A stretch of 64,000 nt of DNA from an uncultured Mediterraneibacter sp. GTDB taxonomy: Bacteria > Bacillota > Clostridia > Lachnospirales > Lachnospiraceae. The translations under genes and the position numbers were made by a program. Shown here one piece after another: positions 44,175 to 54,053 of this stretch. The stretch spans positions 1 to 64,000 of the forward strand of contig CALWLJ010000016.1 of NCBI GenBank assembly GCA_944381495.1. Direction: 5' to 3'. Each line of letters starts with the position of its first letter. The first letter of the stretch is position 1. The notes under the pieces are model-generated. The model did no database searches, was not told where the DNA came from, and was given only the letters and a program-made list of their open reading frames with translations.

Positions 44175-45680
44175 TTAATCATAATAAGAATCCAGAATGT
44201 CCGCAGCAATTGAAACAGCCTTTCCTCCCGGGCTTCCGTCCGAGCCTTCTGTGATCACGCAGATAACAAGATCCGGGTTGTCAACATTGGTAAATCCCAT
44301 GAACCAGGAATGCGTCCGGTCACTGTCAGACATGCTGTATTCGGCTGTTCCTGTTTTTCCCGCCGCAGTGTATGACTTGCCGCTGAGCACGGAACCGGTT
44401 CCTTCTTCCACAACAGCTTCCATATATTCCTTCAGCTGAGACGCCTCCGCCGAAGTCATGACTTTCCGATAACTCTGAGGCACATTATGCCGGATTTCAG
44501 AACCTGTATAATTCGTAATACTGTCCACAAGATAAGGCCGCATCATAGTTCCGCCATTTGCAATTGCCTGTGTGATCATGGCCATGTGGTACGGACTTGT
44601 CATCGTCTTTCCCTGTCCCATGGCAGTCATCATTACTTCGGAATCCTCCGAGTCTTCTGTCAGTGCAAAAGAACTCTTCGTATAATTCAGGACAGACGGA
44701 AGACTGTTATTAAACAGGAGATCCTCAGCTGTTTCTCTGTATTTCGAAATATCAAGAGACAGTCCGATATTCGCAAAAGAACTGTTACAGGAGTTGGCAA
44801 CCGAACTTCGAAGATCCTCATGGCCATGGGCCGTGCTTCCAAAGCAGTGGATCGTTGTATTGCCTTCTGTGATCTCTCCATCACAGTCATAAGTATAGTC
44901 AGCGTAATTGCTGTTCTGTCTCATAAAAGCCAGAGTCGTAATGATCTTAAAAGTAGATCCGGGAGCATAAGATCCCTGTGTAGCACGGTTCAGCATAGGA
45001 CTGTTCTTAGAATCATTGTTCAGATCTGACCAGTCTTCCGCAATATCATTCGGATCAAAATCCGGCTTTGATACCATTGCAAGGATCTTTCCTGTACTGG
45101 CCTCTATGATCACCACAGCTCCCTTGTAACTCCCCAGAGCATCATAGGAAGCCTGCTGAAGATCCGCATCCAGTGTCGTCACTACAGTATCACCGATGTT
45201 TTTAGCTCCGTCAAATTCATTCTGAAGCTTTTCAAGGAAAAATGCATTTGAGGTAAGCAGCTCGAAATTCTCTACTGATTCAAGTCCCATATTTCCATAC
45301 TGGGGATCACTGTATCCGATCACATGAGCAAATACAGATCCGTAAGGATAATTTCTGGTCTCTGTTCCATCATCGCTTACCAGTGTCTCTGCCAGCACAT
45401 TTCCGTTTCTGTCTGTTATCGTCCCGCGGACGACATTTTCCGCAAATGTCTCCTGTCTCTGGTTATAAGGGCTGTTAATTACCGTACTTGCACGGAACAC
45501 AGTAAAATAAATCAGATACGCCATAAGTGCAATAAACAGGATTACAAAAAAATAAGTCACTCTAGCGAATTCTTTGTTTTGAGCGTGCTCTTTTTCTCTG
45601 GCGCGTCCTCTGTTTTGGGACTTCCTCGAATCTCGGTTTGTTCTCTGACGCTTTCTTTCTGGTCGTTCTTCCCGATACAT
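44175..45680 (-). CDS. Penicillin-binding protein, class B transpeptidase
   Basis: 501 residues from MYREERPERKRQRT, which has GGGAG seven bases upstream; an ATG 15 codons earlier abuts its site. A very basic cytoplasmic tail of about 35 residues precedes one membrane helix (VTYFFVILFIALMAYLIYF). The dimerisation domain starts at VVRGTITDRNGNVLAET. The transpeptidase has the serine in APGSTFKI, SCNSSF as SxN and GKTGTAEY as KTG. It crosslinks peptidoglycan with the SEDS protein encoded just upstream and overlapping it. Confidence 0.93.
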   Translation of the reverse strand: MYREERPERKRQRTNRDSRKSQNRGRAREKEHAQNKEFARVTYFFVILFIALMAYLIYFTVFRASTVINSPYNQRQETFAENVVRGTITDRNGNVLAETLVSDDGTETRNYPYGSVFAHVIGYSDPQYGNMGLESVENFELLTSNAFFLEKLQNEFDGAKNIGDTVVTTLDADLQQASYDALGSYKGAVVIIEASTGKILAMVSKPDFDPNDIAEDWSDLNNDSKNSPMLNRATQGSYAPGSTFKIITTLAFMRQNSNYADYTYDCDGEITEGNTTIHCFGSTAHGHEDLRSSVANSCNSSFANIGLSLDISKYRETAEDLLFNNSLPSVLNYTKSSFALTEDSEDSEVMMTAMGQGKTMTSPYHMAMITQAIANGGTMMRPYLVDSITNYTGSEIRHNVPQSYRKVMTSAEASQLKEYMEAVVEEGTGSVLSGKSYTAAGKTGTAEYSMSDSDRTHSWFMGFTNVDNPDLVICVITEGSDGSPGGKAVSIAADILDSYYD

Positions 45681-47037
45681 CTCTTGACTCCCTTTCTTTT
45701 TTTCTCTCGATTTTTTCCTCTTCATCCTCCCTCACAATATACAATCCCTGTATAATACCGAACATGATCATTGTACTGAGCATAGAACTTCCTCCATAAC
45801 TTACCAGAGGAAGTGTCAGTCCTGTCAGAGGAATAAATTTCGTTACACCGCCAACCTGAAGGAATACCTGGAAAATGTAGCAAGTTCCAAGCCCCAGGGC
45901 AACAAGCTTATAAAACGGATCTCGAAGTTCCATGGCTATATTCAGGAACATGATATAACAGCTCACGCATACAAGAATCAGGCACAGTCCGAAGATGACT
46001 CCCATCTCCTCTGTAATTGCCGAAAATATAAAGTCTGTCTCTGACACAGGTATGGAGCCCGGCTGTCCCTGAAAAAGACCAGTACCGAACCAGCTTCCGG
46101 TTCCAATGCCAAAAAGTGACTGGGCGATCTGATAACCGCCCCCGGAATAAGTTGCGAAGGGATCCTGCCACGCTTCCACACGTACACGGATATGGGAAAA
46201 CAGATGATACCCCACAACCGCAGCTCCGCAGCCCGCGGCAATCCCGGCAAGAGCATACAGAGGCTGACGGGTCGCCACATACAGCATGACCAGATAAACA
46301 ATAAAGAATATCAATGCGGCTCCAAGGTCTGTAGAAACAACAAGAATCAGGACATGAGCCGCAGCTACAGCCGTCGTGACCACTACATTTTTAAACTCTA
46401 CAGACGCCTTCAGACTTGCGGCCACAAAAAACACAAAAATAATCTTCACAAACTCTGACGGCTGGATATTAACCGGTCCCAGATCAAAACTTAATTTCGC
46501 ACCGCCGGACCGGCCTCCGAAAAGGGCCACGGCAAGCAGTGCAGCGCCTCCCACAGCTGCATAAATATATGTCCACTGTTCCAGAAACGTAAGTTTCTTG
46601 ATCAGGATCGGTACGATCAGCCCGAAGATGACTCCAAGTATAATAAAGATCAGCTGTCTGACTGAGCTTCCATATGGCGACGGATTATCTGATGACAGTC
46701 TGGTGATCATGATCATCCCGGCCGTCATCAACATACACATATTGTTGACCACCAGCCTTGACACACTTGGATAGATCAGGTTGTACAGAAGGATTACAGC
46801 CAGAAGAACAACTGCAAGTGCAGCCCCGATAAATAGGATCCTCATATCTTCTTCCGCCAGATACATTGCGCCGAAAGCAGTACAGAGGATCAGGAACATC
46901 AGTACATCCTGCCTGATCAAAACCGGTGTTTCCTCGTCTTCATAATTTCGTGTAAAAATCGAAAAACAGGAAAACGTATAAGCCGCCATCAGTATGATGA
47001 TCAGATATTTAGATAGTTGAATAATTATATTTGCCAA
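45562..47037 (-). CDS. FtsW/RodA/SpoVE family glycosyltransferase
   Basis: 491 residues with about ten membrane helices. SEDS signatures include PSEFVKIIFVFFVAASL, FGIGTGSWFGTGLFQGQPGS, PVSETDFIFSAITEEMG and PLVSYGGSSM. It polymerises lipid II into glycan strands. The C-terminal 65 residues are highly basic and cytoplasmic. This tail is encoded by DNA that also encodes the start of the penicillin-binding protein in another frame (119 bases). FtsW, RodA and SpoVE cannot be told apart here. Confidence 0.93.
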   Translation of the reverse strand: MANIIIQLSKYLIIILMAAYTFSCFSIFTRNYEDEETPVLIRQDVLMFLILCTAFGAMYLAEEDMRILFIGAALAVVLLAVILLYNLIYPSVSRLVVNNMCMLMTAGMIMITRLSSDNPSPYGSSVRQLIFIILGVIFGLIVPILIKKLTFLEQWTYIYAAVGGAALLAVALFGGRSGGAKLSFDLGPVNIQPSEFVKIIFVFFVAASLKASVEFKNVVVTTAVAAAHVLILVVSTDLGAALIFFIVYLVMLYVATRQPLYALAGIAAGCGAAVVGYHLFSHIRVRVEAWQDPFATYSGGGYQIAQSLFGIGTGSWFGTGLFQGQPGSIPVSETDFIFSAITEEMGVIFGLCLILVCVSCYIMFLNIAMELRDPFYKLVALGLGTCYIFQVFLQVGGVTKFIPLTGLTLPLVSYGGSSMLSTMIMFGIIQGLYIVREDEEEKIERKKERESRDVSGRTTRKKASENKPRFEEVPKQRTRQRKRARSKQRIR

Positions 47038-47050
47038 ATTTTCACCCGCC

Positions 47051-49507
47051 TTATATGATTCCTCTTGTAAAATGTCCCGTTGTACTCTCCGGGATCAGAC
47101 CGTCTGTATTTTTCCCGTCTGTATACGCCGCTCCTCTTTCACCGGGATGCTGTTCTTTCCCGTCATCTTCTGACACTGCAAATACATCTGCTGCAAGACG
47201 CAGGAGTTCAGCTGTCTCCTCTTTGTTTTCCACACTGAAGCGAAGGACCATCCCCTCCGGAGACAGTTCGCGTATTCTGTCCGCCTGACTGCCCAGATAC
47301 AGCACAGACATGTTATAAACCACATTATAACAGAAGTTACAGTAATTTCGAACCGGGTATTTTTTATCCTTCCTGTCCGTCAGATACAAAACACCCTTTT
47401 TCCCCGAACATTCCGATACGGTTTTCCTGATACATTGTGCAGATACCATAACAGGGAAACGGCCGTACACGGTCAGAGCACATCCGTTCATTCCCATCAT
47501 CGCCATTTCATCCGCATTCAGTTCGGCCGGCGCCGTAAACTCTTCTACGCCAAGGTCACGCCAGAACTGCTTGGCATATCGGTTAAACACATAAAGATTA
47601 TGGTCTAAAATGATCCGTTTGTCAAATTTATGCTTTTTCAGAAAGTAAAAACTCTCATAATTACGGAGCATCAGTCCATCCATCGGAAAATCAAATACAT
47701 CATCAGCCATTTCTTCAAATACTTTCTCTGCGTTATTTCTGAAAATATAGGGCATGACAGGAACTACTTCAATTCCTTGTTTTCTCAGGCTTTCAGCCAG
47801 TATTCGGATCTCACTGTTCCGGAAGAAATCCGATACCATCTGGCAGTCCGGACAAATACGGCTTACGGCATATTTTCCCGCTTCATCTTTTTTTCTGACA
47901 TAATCTGCCGCAGCCTCAAACTGCTCCCGTGTTTCAGCGATTATGATCAGCCGTTCATTAACATTCTGCTTCGTCTGCTCTTTCGGGAGATATTTTCGAA
48001 TCCCGGAAGCTCTGTAGAAGGAAGAGACAATCTCCCTGCGCAGTCCCTCCAGTGCCATTCGTCTCAAGCTGTTCAGCTGCTGCATGGGAAGAAAAACAGA
48101 CTCGTCCATATATATATCCATATTCTCGAAAACAAATTCCGTATTACCAGTTTTCAACAGTCTTGCTCGGACGCCGGCTTCTTCGAGAGGCTGCTTCTGT
48201 GCATGCTGTACCCTCTCCTCTGACTGCACAGTAAAAGTATGCTCCCCGGCGGATACAGTAAGGACAGCAGGGCTTTCTTCTGATAGATATAATGAAGCAT
48301 CCGCTTTTACAGGCAGTTTTGCTTCAACATAACGATCTTTCACATCACGGATCAGTTTTTCATTACGGATCCGGCAGAGTACAGTGCCTTTTCGGAAATG
48401 TCTTCCCTTTGGCGAAAGGAATTTCAGCTCTTCCCCCTTTTTTATATCACTTCCCAGTGTATAGTTTTCTCTCCCTTCCCCGATTTCAATCACATCGCCT
48501 CTGTTCACTTCCGTCAGTGCGGCTGCCCTGACCTCTCTCCCCTTCTGTGACAGGACACGGAACGCAGGAACGCCGGCATGATTCGGACGCCCCAGAGAAA
48601 TCATGTCTTTTCCATTGTGCTGACGGTAATACCCTGTTCCCGATCCGCCTCTGTTATACAGATCCATCAGCTTTTCTCTGTCAGATGGATCAACATGAAA
48701 TCCTTCTCTTCCTTTCAGCAGATAAAGATCCGCATATTTCCGGTACATTGCAGTTACAAGAGCCACGTATTCCGGCGATTTCATCCTGCCTTCGATTTTA
48801 AACGAATCAATCCCGGCCTCGATCAGCTCAGGGATCATATCCAGGGTACAGATATCCTTTAGACTGAGAAGATGTCCCTTACGTCCTTCCGCCGACCAGA
48901 GCAGACGACAGGGCTGCGCGCATTGTCCCCGGTTGCCGCTTCTCCCTCCGATCATACTGCTCATCAGGCACTGCCCGGAATAGCAGTAGCAAAGCGCACC
49001 ATGGACAAAACACTCCACCTCCAGAGACGTTTCATCATGAATTCGCCGCACCTCTTTCAAAGACAGTTCTCTCGCAGGCACAACCCGCGATGCGCCCTGC
49101 TCTTCCATCAGTTTAGCTCCTGCCGCGCTGGTGATCGTCATCTGTGTGCTGGCATGAATATCCATCTCAGGAAAACACTCCCGAATATAGCGGAAGACTC
49201 CCGGATCCTGAACGATCACCGCATCAAGTCCGCAGCGATAGAGGGGATCCAGATAATCGAATAGACTGTCAATCTCGCTTTCTTTCAGCAGTGTATTTAC
49301 AGTCAGATAGAATTTCTTCCCGTGAAAATGCGCTTCTTCAATTGCTTCGACAAGTTCCTCTTCAGAGAAATTGTCGGCATAAGCTCTGGCTCCAAAACGG
49401 GGGCCGCCTGCATAGACAGCGTCCGCGCCGGCACACAACGCCGCGCGGAAACAGGTATAAGACCCCGCCGGAGCCAATATTTCAATATTTCTATTTTTAT
49501 TTAACAT
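47051..49507 (-). CDS. U32 family peptidase / tRNA hydroxylation-type protein
   Basis: 818 residues from MLNKNRNIEILAPAGS, which has AGGA upstream; six codons earlier is a weaker choice. The U32 domain shows LCAGADAVYAGGPRFGARAY, QDPGVFRYIRE and the cysteine motif FVHGALCYCYSGQCLMSSMIGGRSGNRGQC, which binds an Fe-S cluster. A C-terminal DUF3656-like half follows. Family members (TrhP, RlhA, UbiU) hydroxylate tRNA, rRNA or quinones rather than act as peptidases. The length matches the RlhA/TrhP long form. It precedes the SEDS gene by 13 bases. Confidence 0.9.
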   Translation of the reverse strand: MLNKNRNIEILAPAGSYTCFRAALCAGADAVYAGGPRFGARAYADNFSEEELVEAIEEAHFHGKKFYLTVNTLLKESEIDSLFDYLDPLYRCGLDAVIVQDPGVFRYIRECFPEMDIHASTQMTITSAAGAKLMEEQGASRVVPARELSLKEVRRIHDETSLEVECFVHGALCYCYSGQCLMSSMIGGRSGNRGQCAQPCRLLWSAEGRKGHLLSLKDICTLDMIPELIEAGIDSFKIEGRMKSPEYVALVTAMYRKYADLYLLKGREGFHVDPSDREKLMDLYNRGGSGTGYYRQHNGKDMISLGRPNHAGVPAFRVLSQKGREVRAAALTEVNRGDVIEIGEGRENYTLGSDIKKGEELKFLSPKGRHFRKGTVLCRIRNEKLIRDVKDRYVEAKLPVKADASLYLSEESPAVLTVSAGEHTFTVQSEERVQHAQKQPLEEAGVRARLLKTGNTEFVFENMDIYMDESVFLPMQQLNSLRRMALEGLRREIVSSFYRASGIRKYLPKEQTKQNVNERLIIIAETREQFEAAADYVRKKDEAGKYAVSRICPDCQMVSDFFRNSEIRILAESLRKQGIEVVPVMPYIFRNNAEKVFEEMADDVFDFPMDGLMLRNYESFYFLKKHKFDKRIILDHNLYVFNRYAKQFWRDLGVEEFTAPAELNADEMAMMGMNGCALTVYGRFPVMVSAQCIRKTVSECSGKKGVLYLTDRKDKKYPVRNYCNFCYNVVYNMSVLYLGSQADRIRELSPEGMVLRFSVENKEETAELLRLAADVFAVSEDDGKEQHPGERGAAYTDGKNTDGLIPESTTGHFTRGII

Positions 49508-49648
49508 TCTGTTTTTTCCTGACATAATATGTCATTTTCTCCTTGATTTTCTGAGTATAACAATTCTCCCCCACCCCTTCTGACACAAAAATATTCCATT
49601 GGGCGGCATTACATCAGCGGGCAGCAGCTGTCTACCGTCCTGCTTAAT

Positions 49649-49680
49649 GAAACAGGCTGTCGTTTCTGACAGCCTGTTTG
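49649..49680. terminator. Hairpin after zapA
   Basis: AAACAGGCTGTC and GACAGCCTGTTT form a perfect 12-bp stem with a six-base loop directly after the zapA stop codon. No long T tract follows, so it may be a weak terminator or an RNA-end stabiliser. Confidence 0.55.
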
Positions 49681-50091
49681 TTACCTTCTGCGGTTTTTCA
49701 TCTCTGTTTCGAGCTTGACAATCTGCATCTGGAGATCATTGTTCTCCTCCTTTACCTTTGCAAGCTCCTTCTCCGTATTCTCCAGCTTGATCTGCGCTGA
49801 GATCAGTTCATGCTTGAGATCATACATCTCTTTATCCTTCAGTTCAATATCATTCTCAAGGGAATCTCCCTGTTTCTTCGCCTTAAAATAGTCATCCGCG
49901 ATATTCAGAGCAAGAAGCACGTTCCTTGTATCTGCACTCTGCTTCCTGTAGCCTTCACTGTTGGCACACTCTGTAATCTTGTGGTTCAGGTAGGAAGACA
50001 CTTTCTGCAGATACTCTTCGCCTTCAAATCCGCTCAGGGTATATACTTTCCCCCCGATTAATACTTCCGTAAAATGTTTTGCTGAACTCAT
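49681..50091 (-). CDS. zapA: Cell division protein ZapA
   Basis: 136 residues from MSSAKHFTEVLIGGKVYTL, with AGGAGG five bases upstream; an ATG ten codons earlier lies within the leader. The N-terminal ZapA domain (VLIGGKVYTLSGFEGEEYLQ, NVLLALNIADDYF) binds FtsZ. The C-terminal 75 residues are a long coiled coil (LENTEKELAKVKEENNDLQM). It bundles FtsZ filaments at mid-cell. Confidence 0.9.
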   Translation of the reverse strand: MSSAKHFTEVLIGGKVYTLSGFEGEEYLQKVSSYLNHKITECANSEGYRKQSADTRNVLLALNIADDYFKAKKQGDSLENDIELKDKEMYDLKHELISAQIKLENTEKELAKVKEENNDLQMQIVKLETEMKNRRR

Positions 50092-50195
50092 AGCATCCTC
50101 CTCATGTTTCTTATTAAACATTATAAACTATCTTCCAGTAAAAACCAACTGTTTTTTCAGGAAATCTGTCAGCACGCTTCAGACGGAAAATCGCC

Positions 50196-51203
50196 TCACT
50201 CTCCCCGCTCAGGCATTGGGATGCCAAGATGGGAGTATGCCAGATCAGTCACAACTCTGCCCCTCGGCGTTCTCTGGATAAAGCCATTCTTCAGCAGATA
50301 CGGCTCATATACATCTTCCAGAGTGCCCGCATCTTCGGAAATGGATGCCGCAAGAGTATCCAGTCCCACTGGTCCTCCCTGGAATTTCTCGATCATTGTC
50401 AGCAGGATCGAACGGTCTATGTGATCCAGACCGTATTTATCTACGTCAAGCAGATCGAGTGCATAATCCGCAACACTCTTTGTGATCCTGCCATCATACT
50501 TCACCTGGGCAAAATCCCTGACTCTCTTCAGGAGACGGTTTGCAAGTCTGGGGGTTCCTCTGGAACGTCTGGCCAGCTCCAGCGCACCTTCCTCTTCAAT
50601 CTCCACATTCAGTACTTTGGCAGACCGCAGAATAATTGTCTTGAGTTCCTGATCCGTATAAAACTCCAGACGGTTCACCACCCCAAAACGATCTCTCAGA
50701 GGCGCCGTCAGCATTCCCGCACGGGTAGTAGCCCCTACCAGTGTAAACTCGGGCAAATTCAGTCTTATAGACCTTGCCCCTGCGCCTTTTCCGATCATGA
50801 TATCAATGGCGTAATCTTCCATTGCCGGATAAAGCACTTCCTCCACCTGCCGGTTCAGCCGGTGGATCTCATCCACAAAAAGGACGTCATGTTCCTGAAG
50901 ACTGTTCAGGATTGCCGCCATTTCTCCCGGTTTCTCGATCGCAGGACCAGAGGTGACTTTCATATGAACGCCCATCTCATTGGCAATAATTCCGGCAAGT
51001 GTTGTTTTTCCCAGACCGGGAGGGCCATAAAACAGCACATGATCCAACGCCTCTCCTCTTGCCTTCGCAGCCTCAATATAAATCTTAAGTGTCTCCTTCG
51101 CCTTCTCCTGTCCGATATAATCTTTCAGGAGCTGCGGCCTCAGTTCACTCTCTATCTTGATATCTTCTTCCAGATTTTCTGTCGTAATGATTCTTCTGCT
51201 CAT
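50196..51203 (-). CDS. ruvB: Holliday junction helicase RuvB
   Basis: 335 residues, full length. Walker [18 protein letters not shown], Walker [15 protein letters not shown], sensor 1 [20 protein letters not shown] and the C-terminal winged helix with [17 protein letters not shown]. It drives branch migration with RuvA, encoded 61 bases upstream. No ruvC is seen; RecU at 24019-24552 is the likely resolvase. Confidence 0.98.
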   Translation of the reverse strand: MSRRIITTENLEEDIKIESELRPQLLKDYIGQEKAKETLKIYIEAAKARGEALDHVLFYGPPGLGKTTLAGIIANEMGVHMKVTSGPAIEKPGEMAAILNSLQEHDVLFVDEIHRLNRQVEEVLYPAMEDYAIDIMIGKGAGARSIRLNLPEFTLVGATTRAGMLTAPLRDRFGVVNRLEFYTDQELKTIILRSAKVLNVEIEEEGALELARRSRGTPRLANRLLKRVRDFAQVKYDGRITKSVADYALDLLDVDKYGLDHIDRSILLTMIEKFQGGPVGLDTLAASISEDAGTLEDVYEPYLLKNGFIQRTPRGRVVTDLAYSHLGIPMPERGE

Positions 51204-51264
51204 ATTTTCCTCTGTTTCAAATAACGATTCTGGTCATGCCTTCATCAAACGATACGGATAACTG

Positions 51265-51876
51265 CTAAAAAAGATACTTCAACGCCTCTTTCAGAATATC
51301 TTCCACACTAGCACAGTCAGGTGAAGTATTCTTAACGGCACGAAGACTCTCTGCGCTTCCGTACCCCAGAGCAACAAGAGCCTGCACTGCCTCGGCCTGC
51401 ATCGTGCTTTCACTTGAAACCGATTCAGCTCTTTCCGGTTCATTTCCGTGTGCGGCACGATCCAGCATATCCTCTATGTTTAACTTATCCTTCAGTTCAA
51501 GGATCAACTTTTCTGCCGTTTTCTTTCCTATTCCAGGCGCAGCTGCGATTGCCTTGGCGTCCCCTGACATAACAGCAAATCTTAGTTCATCCGGCGACAG
51601 GCAGGAGAGAATATTCAATCCCCCTTTCGGTCCGATGCCGCTGACGCCGATAAGAAGTCTGAAGATTTCAAGATCATCTCTTGTCGGGAAACCGTAAAGC
51701 TGAAGTGCATCTTCTTTTACATTCAGATATGTATAGATCTTCACTTCGTTTCCCGTCTGAGGCAGAAGGGAAAGCGCCTGCCTCGACATGAATATTCCAT
51801 AGCCGATGCCTCCGGCTTCCACGATCGCCTTCTGCTCTTCTACCGCTGCAAGTTCCCCTCGTACATATGATATCAT
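51265..51876 (-). CDS. ruvA: Holliday junction protein RuvA
   Basis: 203 residues. The N-terminal OB domain (MISYVRGELAAVEEQKAIVE) is followed by helix-hairpin-helix DNA-binding motifs (LIGVSGIGPKGGLNIL, AAPGIGKKTAEKLILEL) and the C-terminal RuvB-binding domain (QALVALGYGSAESLRAV). It forms the tetramer that holds the junction for RuvB. Confidence 0.97.
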   Translation of the reverse strand: MISYVRGELAAVEEQKAIVEAGGIGYGIFMSRQALSLLPQTGNEVKIYTYLNVKEDALQLYGFPTRDDLEIFRLLIGVSGIGPKGGLNILSCLSPDELRFAVMSGDAKAIAAAPGIGKKTAEKLILELKDKLNIEDMLDRAAHGNEPERAESVSSESTMQAEAVQALVALGYGSAESLRAVKNTSPDCASVEDILKEALKYLF

Positions 51877-51956
51877 TTATCTTCTCTCCACTTCTGATAT
51901 TCTTCTGCTGATCTTCCGTATTTTATCCGTGCAGTTCACGCACGATCCTGTCTGTT

Positions 51957-52448
51957 TCAGCCGTCAATAAACCTGATTCTCTTCAGGATTCCGGCCGAAA
52001 GGATCCCGATCAGAAGTCCGGTCAGAACACCTGCGATCAGCAATGCAGGCAGATACCACCCGACCTGATACGTCTCCACCACCGCCATGGCCACAAGCAG
52101 CTGTCCGACATTGTGACTGACGCCGCCTGCAATACTTACGCCGGTCACACTGAATATATTTTTCCACTTCAGGAGTGACATCACGCCAAGACTGAGGATC
52201 CCGCCTGCAAGACTGTACAGGATACTGAACAGATTGGTAAACATAAACCCTGCCAGCACAATCCTTACAACAGACAGAAGAAACGCTTCTTTCCATCCGT
52301 TCCGGTAAAGGACAACAACGATCACCAGATTGGCCAGTCCCAGCTTAGCTCCCGGTATGCCGAAATTGATCGGAATCAGCAGCTCCACATAGCTTAAGAT
52401 CAGCGCAAGCGCAGTAAACACTCCGAAATATGCCGCTCTGTTTTTCAT
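51957..52448 (-). CDS. Gx transporter family protein (EetB/HepS-like)
   Basis: 163 residues from MKNRAAYFGVFTALALILSY, with AGGAGG upstream. About five membrane helices and the family's IPINFGIPGAKLGLANLVIV and GGVSHNVGQLLVAMAVV segments. Often labelled heptaprenyl diphosphate synthase component I, but the fold is a small ECF-like membrane protein. It pairs with the NusG-domain-II gene 11 bases upstream, as in the EetA-EetB unit of flavin-based electron transfer. The partner apbE is close by. Confidence 0.85.
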   Translation of the reverse strand: MKNRAAYFGVFTALALILSYVELLIPINFGIPGAKLGLANLVIVVVLYRNGWKEAFLLSVVRIVLAGFMFTNLFSILYSLAGGILSLGVMSLLKWKNIFSVTGVSIAGGVSHNVGQLLVAMAVVETYQVGWYLPALLIAGVLTGLLIGILSAGILKRIRFIDG

Positions 52449-52459
52449 GCTGCCTCCTC

Positions 52460-52822
52460 TCACTGTACCATACCGTCCAATTCAGGCTCAGCGCCTCCCT
52501 GTATAGAGACAACCACTTCATTTGGAAGGCAGATAATACTCTCGCCATTTCGTGAGACGGAGCTGTGATGAACACAGATCTGATCAGGACAGTCTGCCCA
52601 TTCCATCACCGCTGTTCCCCCGCTGATCACCAGACGGTTTGTCTCTCCTATATCCACCGAACAGTCTTCTGTCAGCGGATAGCTTCCGTACTCCTCTCCG
52701 TCAACCGTAACAACAACTACACTCTCAGATGGATCCCCGCCGTTCGCGAGAAACTGATATCCAAGGAGCGCAACAGCAATGATCAGAATCCCCCCAGCCA
52801 GAAACCAGTCGCTTTTCTTCAT
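52460..52822 (-). CDS. NusG domain II-containing protein (EetA-like)
   Basis: 120 residues. An N-terminal membrane helix (WFLAGGILIIAVALLGYQFL) is followed by an extracellular NusG_II domain: VVVVTVDGEEYGSYPLTED, VISGGTAVMEWADCPDQICV and SIICLPNEVVVSIQGG. The DCPDQIC pair of cysteines is typical. Such proteins accompany Gx transporters and ApbE in flavinylation and electron-transfer loci. A good promoter (52856-52884) lies upstream, divergent from apbE. Confidence 0.87.
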   Translation of the reverse strand: MKKSDWFLAGGILIIAVALLGYQFLANGGDPSESVVVVTVDGEEYGSYPLTEDCSVDIGETNRLVISGGTAVMEWADCPDQICVHHSSVSRNGESIICLPNEVVVSIQGGAEPELDGMVQ

Positions 52823-52855
52823 ATTGCCACCTCTCTGAAGTTACTTCCGAAAGAC

Positions 52856-52884
52856 ATAATAGCACATTGGTAAACTTTGCGCAA
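52856..52884 (-). promoter_or_regulatory. Promoter of NusG-II/Gx transporter genes
   Basis: TTGCGC (52879-52884) and TATTAT (52856-52861) with a 17-base spacer. The -35 overlaps a TTGCGCAA palindrome like those upstream of the galactanase gene, possibly by chance. Confidence 0.6.
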
Positions 52885-52932
52885 CCGTATGTTCGGATAA
52901 GCGGCTACATGCCCATCTAGCGAAAACGATTC

Positions 52933-52961
52933 TTGTTTTCCTCATATACAGGCGCTATAAT
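52933..52961 (+). promoter_or_regulatory. apbE promoter
   Basis: TTGTTT (52933-52938) and TATAAT (52956-52961) with a 17-base spacer on the plus strand, 40 bases before the apbE start. Confidence 0.7.
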
Positions 52962-53001
52962 AACAGTCATGCAGTATGAATCATTAAAAAGGAGACTCTG
53001 A

Positions 53002-53991
53002 ATGAAACGATTTACAGCAATTCTTACAGCTGCAGTTTCGGCACTCACACTCTGCAGCTGCAGCACGCCACCATCATCCGAGCCGCTCTCTATGACCGGT
53101 GTGTTTTTTGATACAATCGTCAGCATCGATATCTGGAACGGAACACAGGAGATTCTTGATCACTGCGAGGAACTCTGCAGCACCTATGAGCAGATGTTCA
53201 GTGCGACCATAGAAACCAGTGAAATTTCCCAGATAAACAATGCCGGCGGCCAGGCCGTAGATGTATCCGAAGAAACAGCCGATCTGATCCGGCTTGGAAT
53301 AAAATACGGCGAGATATCCGACGGCGCGTTTGATATTACAATTGCTCCCGCCAGTTCTCTGTGGAATTTTACGGATAACGAAGAAAAAGTTCTTCCTGAC
53401 AAAGAAAAACTTGCAGAAGCCGTTTCCCATATTGATTACCGATGTGTCGAAGTGACCGGCACCTCGGTGCGTCTTACCGATCCAGAAGCGCAGATAGATC
53501 TGGGGGGAATAGCAAAAGGTTATATTGCAGATCAGTTGAAACAATATCTGAAAAGCGAAGGGATCGAACATGCTCTCATTGATCTGGGAGGGAATATCCT
53601 GACAGTGGGCGGCAGATATGACGGGACGCCGTTTCGGATCGGCCTGCAGAAACCATTTGCAGATAACGGAACTGCCATTGCCACGCTGGAACTGACAGAT
53701 CAGTCCGCCGTATCTTCCGGCAACTCGGAGCGGTATTTTGAAAAGGACGGGATCATCTATCACCATATTCTTGATCCGGATACCGGGATGCCTGTCCAGA
53801 ATAATCTGTTTCAGGTCACGATCATTTCTGACAGTTCCGCCGACGGAGATGCGCTGAGCACTTCCTGTTATGCACTCGGTCTGGAAAAGGGGATGGAACT
53901 GATCAAAAGTATAGAAGGTACAGAAGCAATATTCATTACAGACGATTACGAAATCATTACGACAAGCGACTCGCTGCCGATTTCCTACTAA
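53002..53991 (+). CDS. apbE: FAD:protein FMN transferase (ApbE lipoprotein)
   Basis: 329 residues. The signal peptide ends in the lipobox LCSC (Cys20), so the mature enzyme sits on the outer membrane face. ApbE motifs are FDTIVSIDIW, IDLGGIAKGYIADQLKQYL, ALIDLGGNILTVGG, SSGNSERYF, YHHILDPDTGMPV and the metal-binding DGDALSTSCYALG. It transfers FMN from FAD to Thr in Rnf-type subunits. It converges on the rnf operon, whose RnfG and RnfD are its expected targets. Confidence 0.95.
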   Translation: MKRFTAILTAAVSALTLCSCSTPPSSEPLSMTGVFFDTIVSIDIWNGTQEILDHCEELCSTYEQMFSATIETSEISQINNAGGQAVDVSEETADLIRLGIKYGEISDGAFDITIAPASSLWNFTDNEEKVLPDKEKLAEAVSHIDYRCVEVTGTSVRLTDPEAQIDLGGIAKGYIADQLKQYLKSEGIEHALIDLGGNILTVGGRYDGTPFRIGLQKPFADNGTAIATLELTDQSAVSSGNSERYFEKDGIIYHHILDPDTGMPVQNNLFQVTIISDSSADGDALSTSCYALGLEKGMELIKSIEGTEAIFITDDYEIITTSDSLPISY

Positions 53992-54002
53992 AATAAGTTA
54001 TA

Positions 54003-54047
54003 AAACAGAGGCACAGACAGTCCGTAAATCTGTCTGTGCCTCTGTTC
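54003..54047. terminator. Bidirectional terminator between apbE and rnfB
   Basis: ACAGAGGCACAGACAG and CTGTCTGTGCCTCTGT form a perfect 16-bp stem with a 9-base loop, shared by the two converging units. TTTTAT follows on the minus strand. Confidence 0.9.
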
Positions 54048-54053
54048 ATCTCA

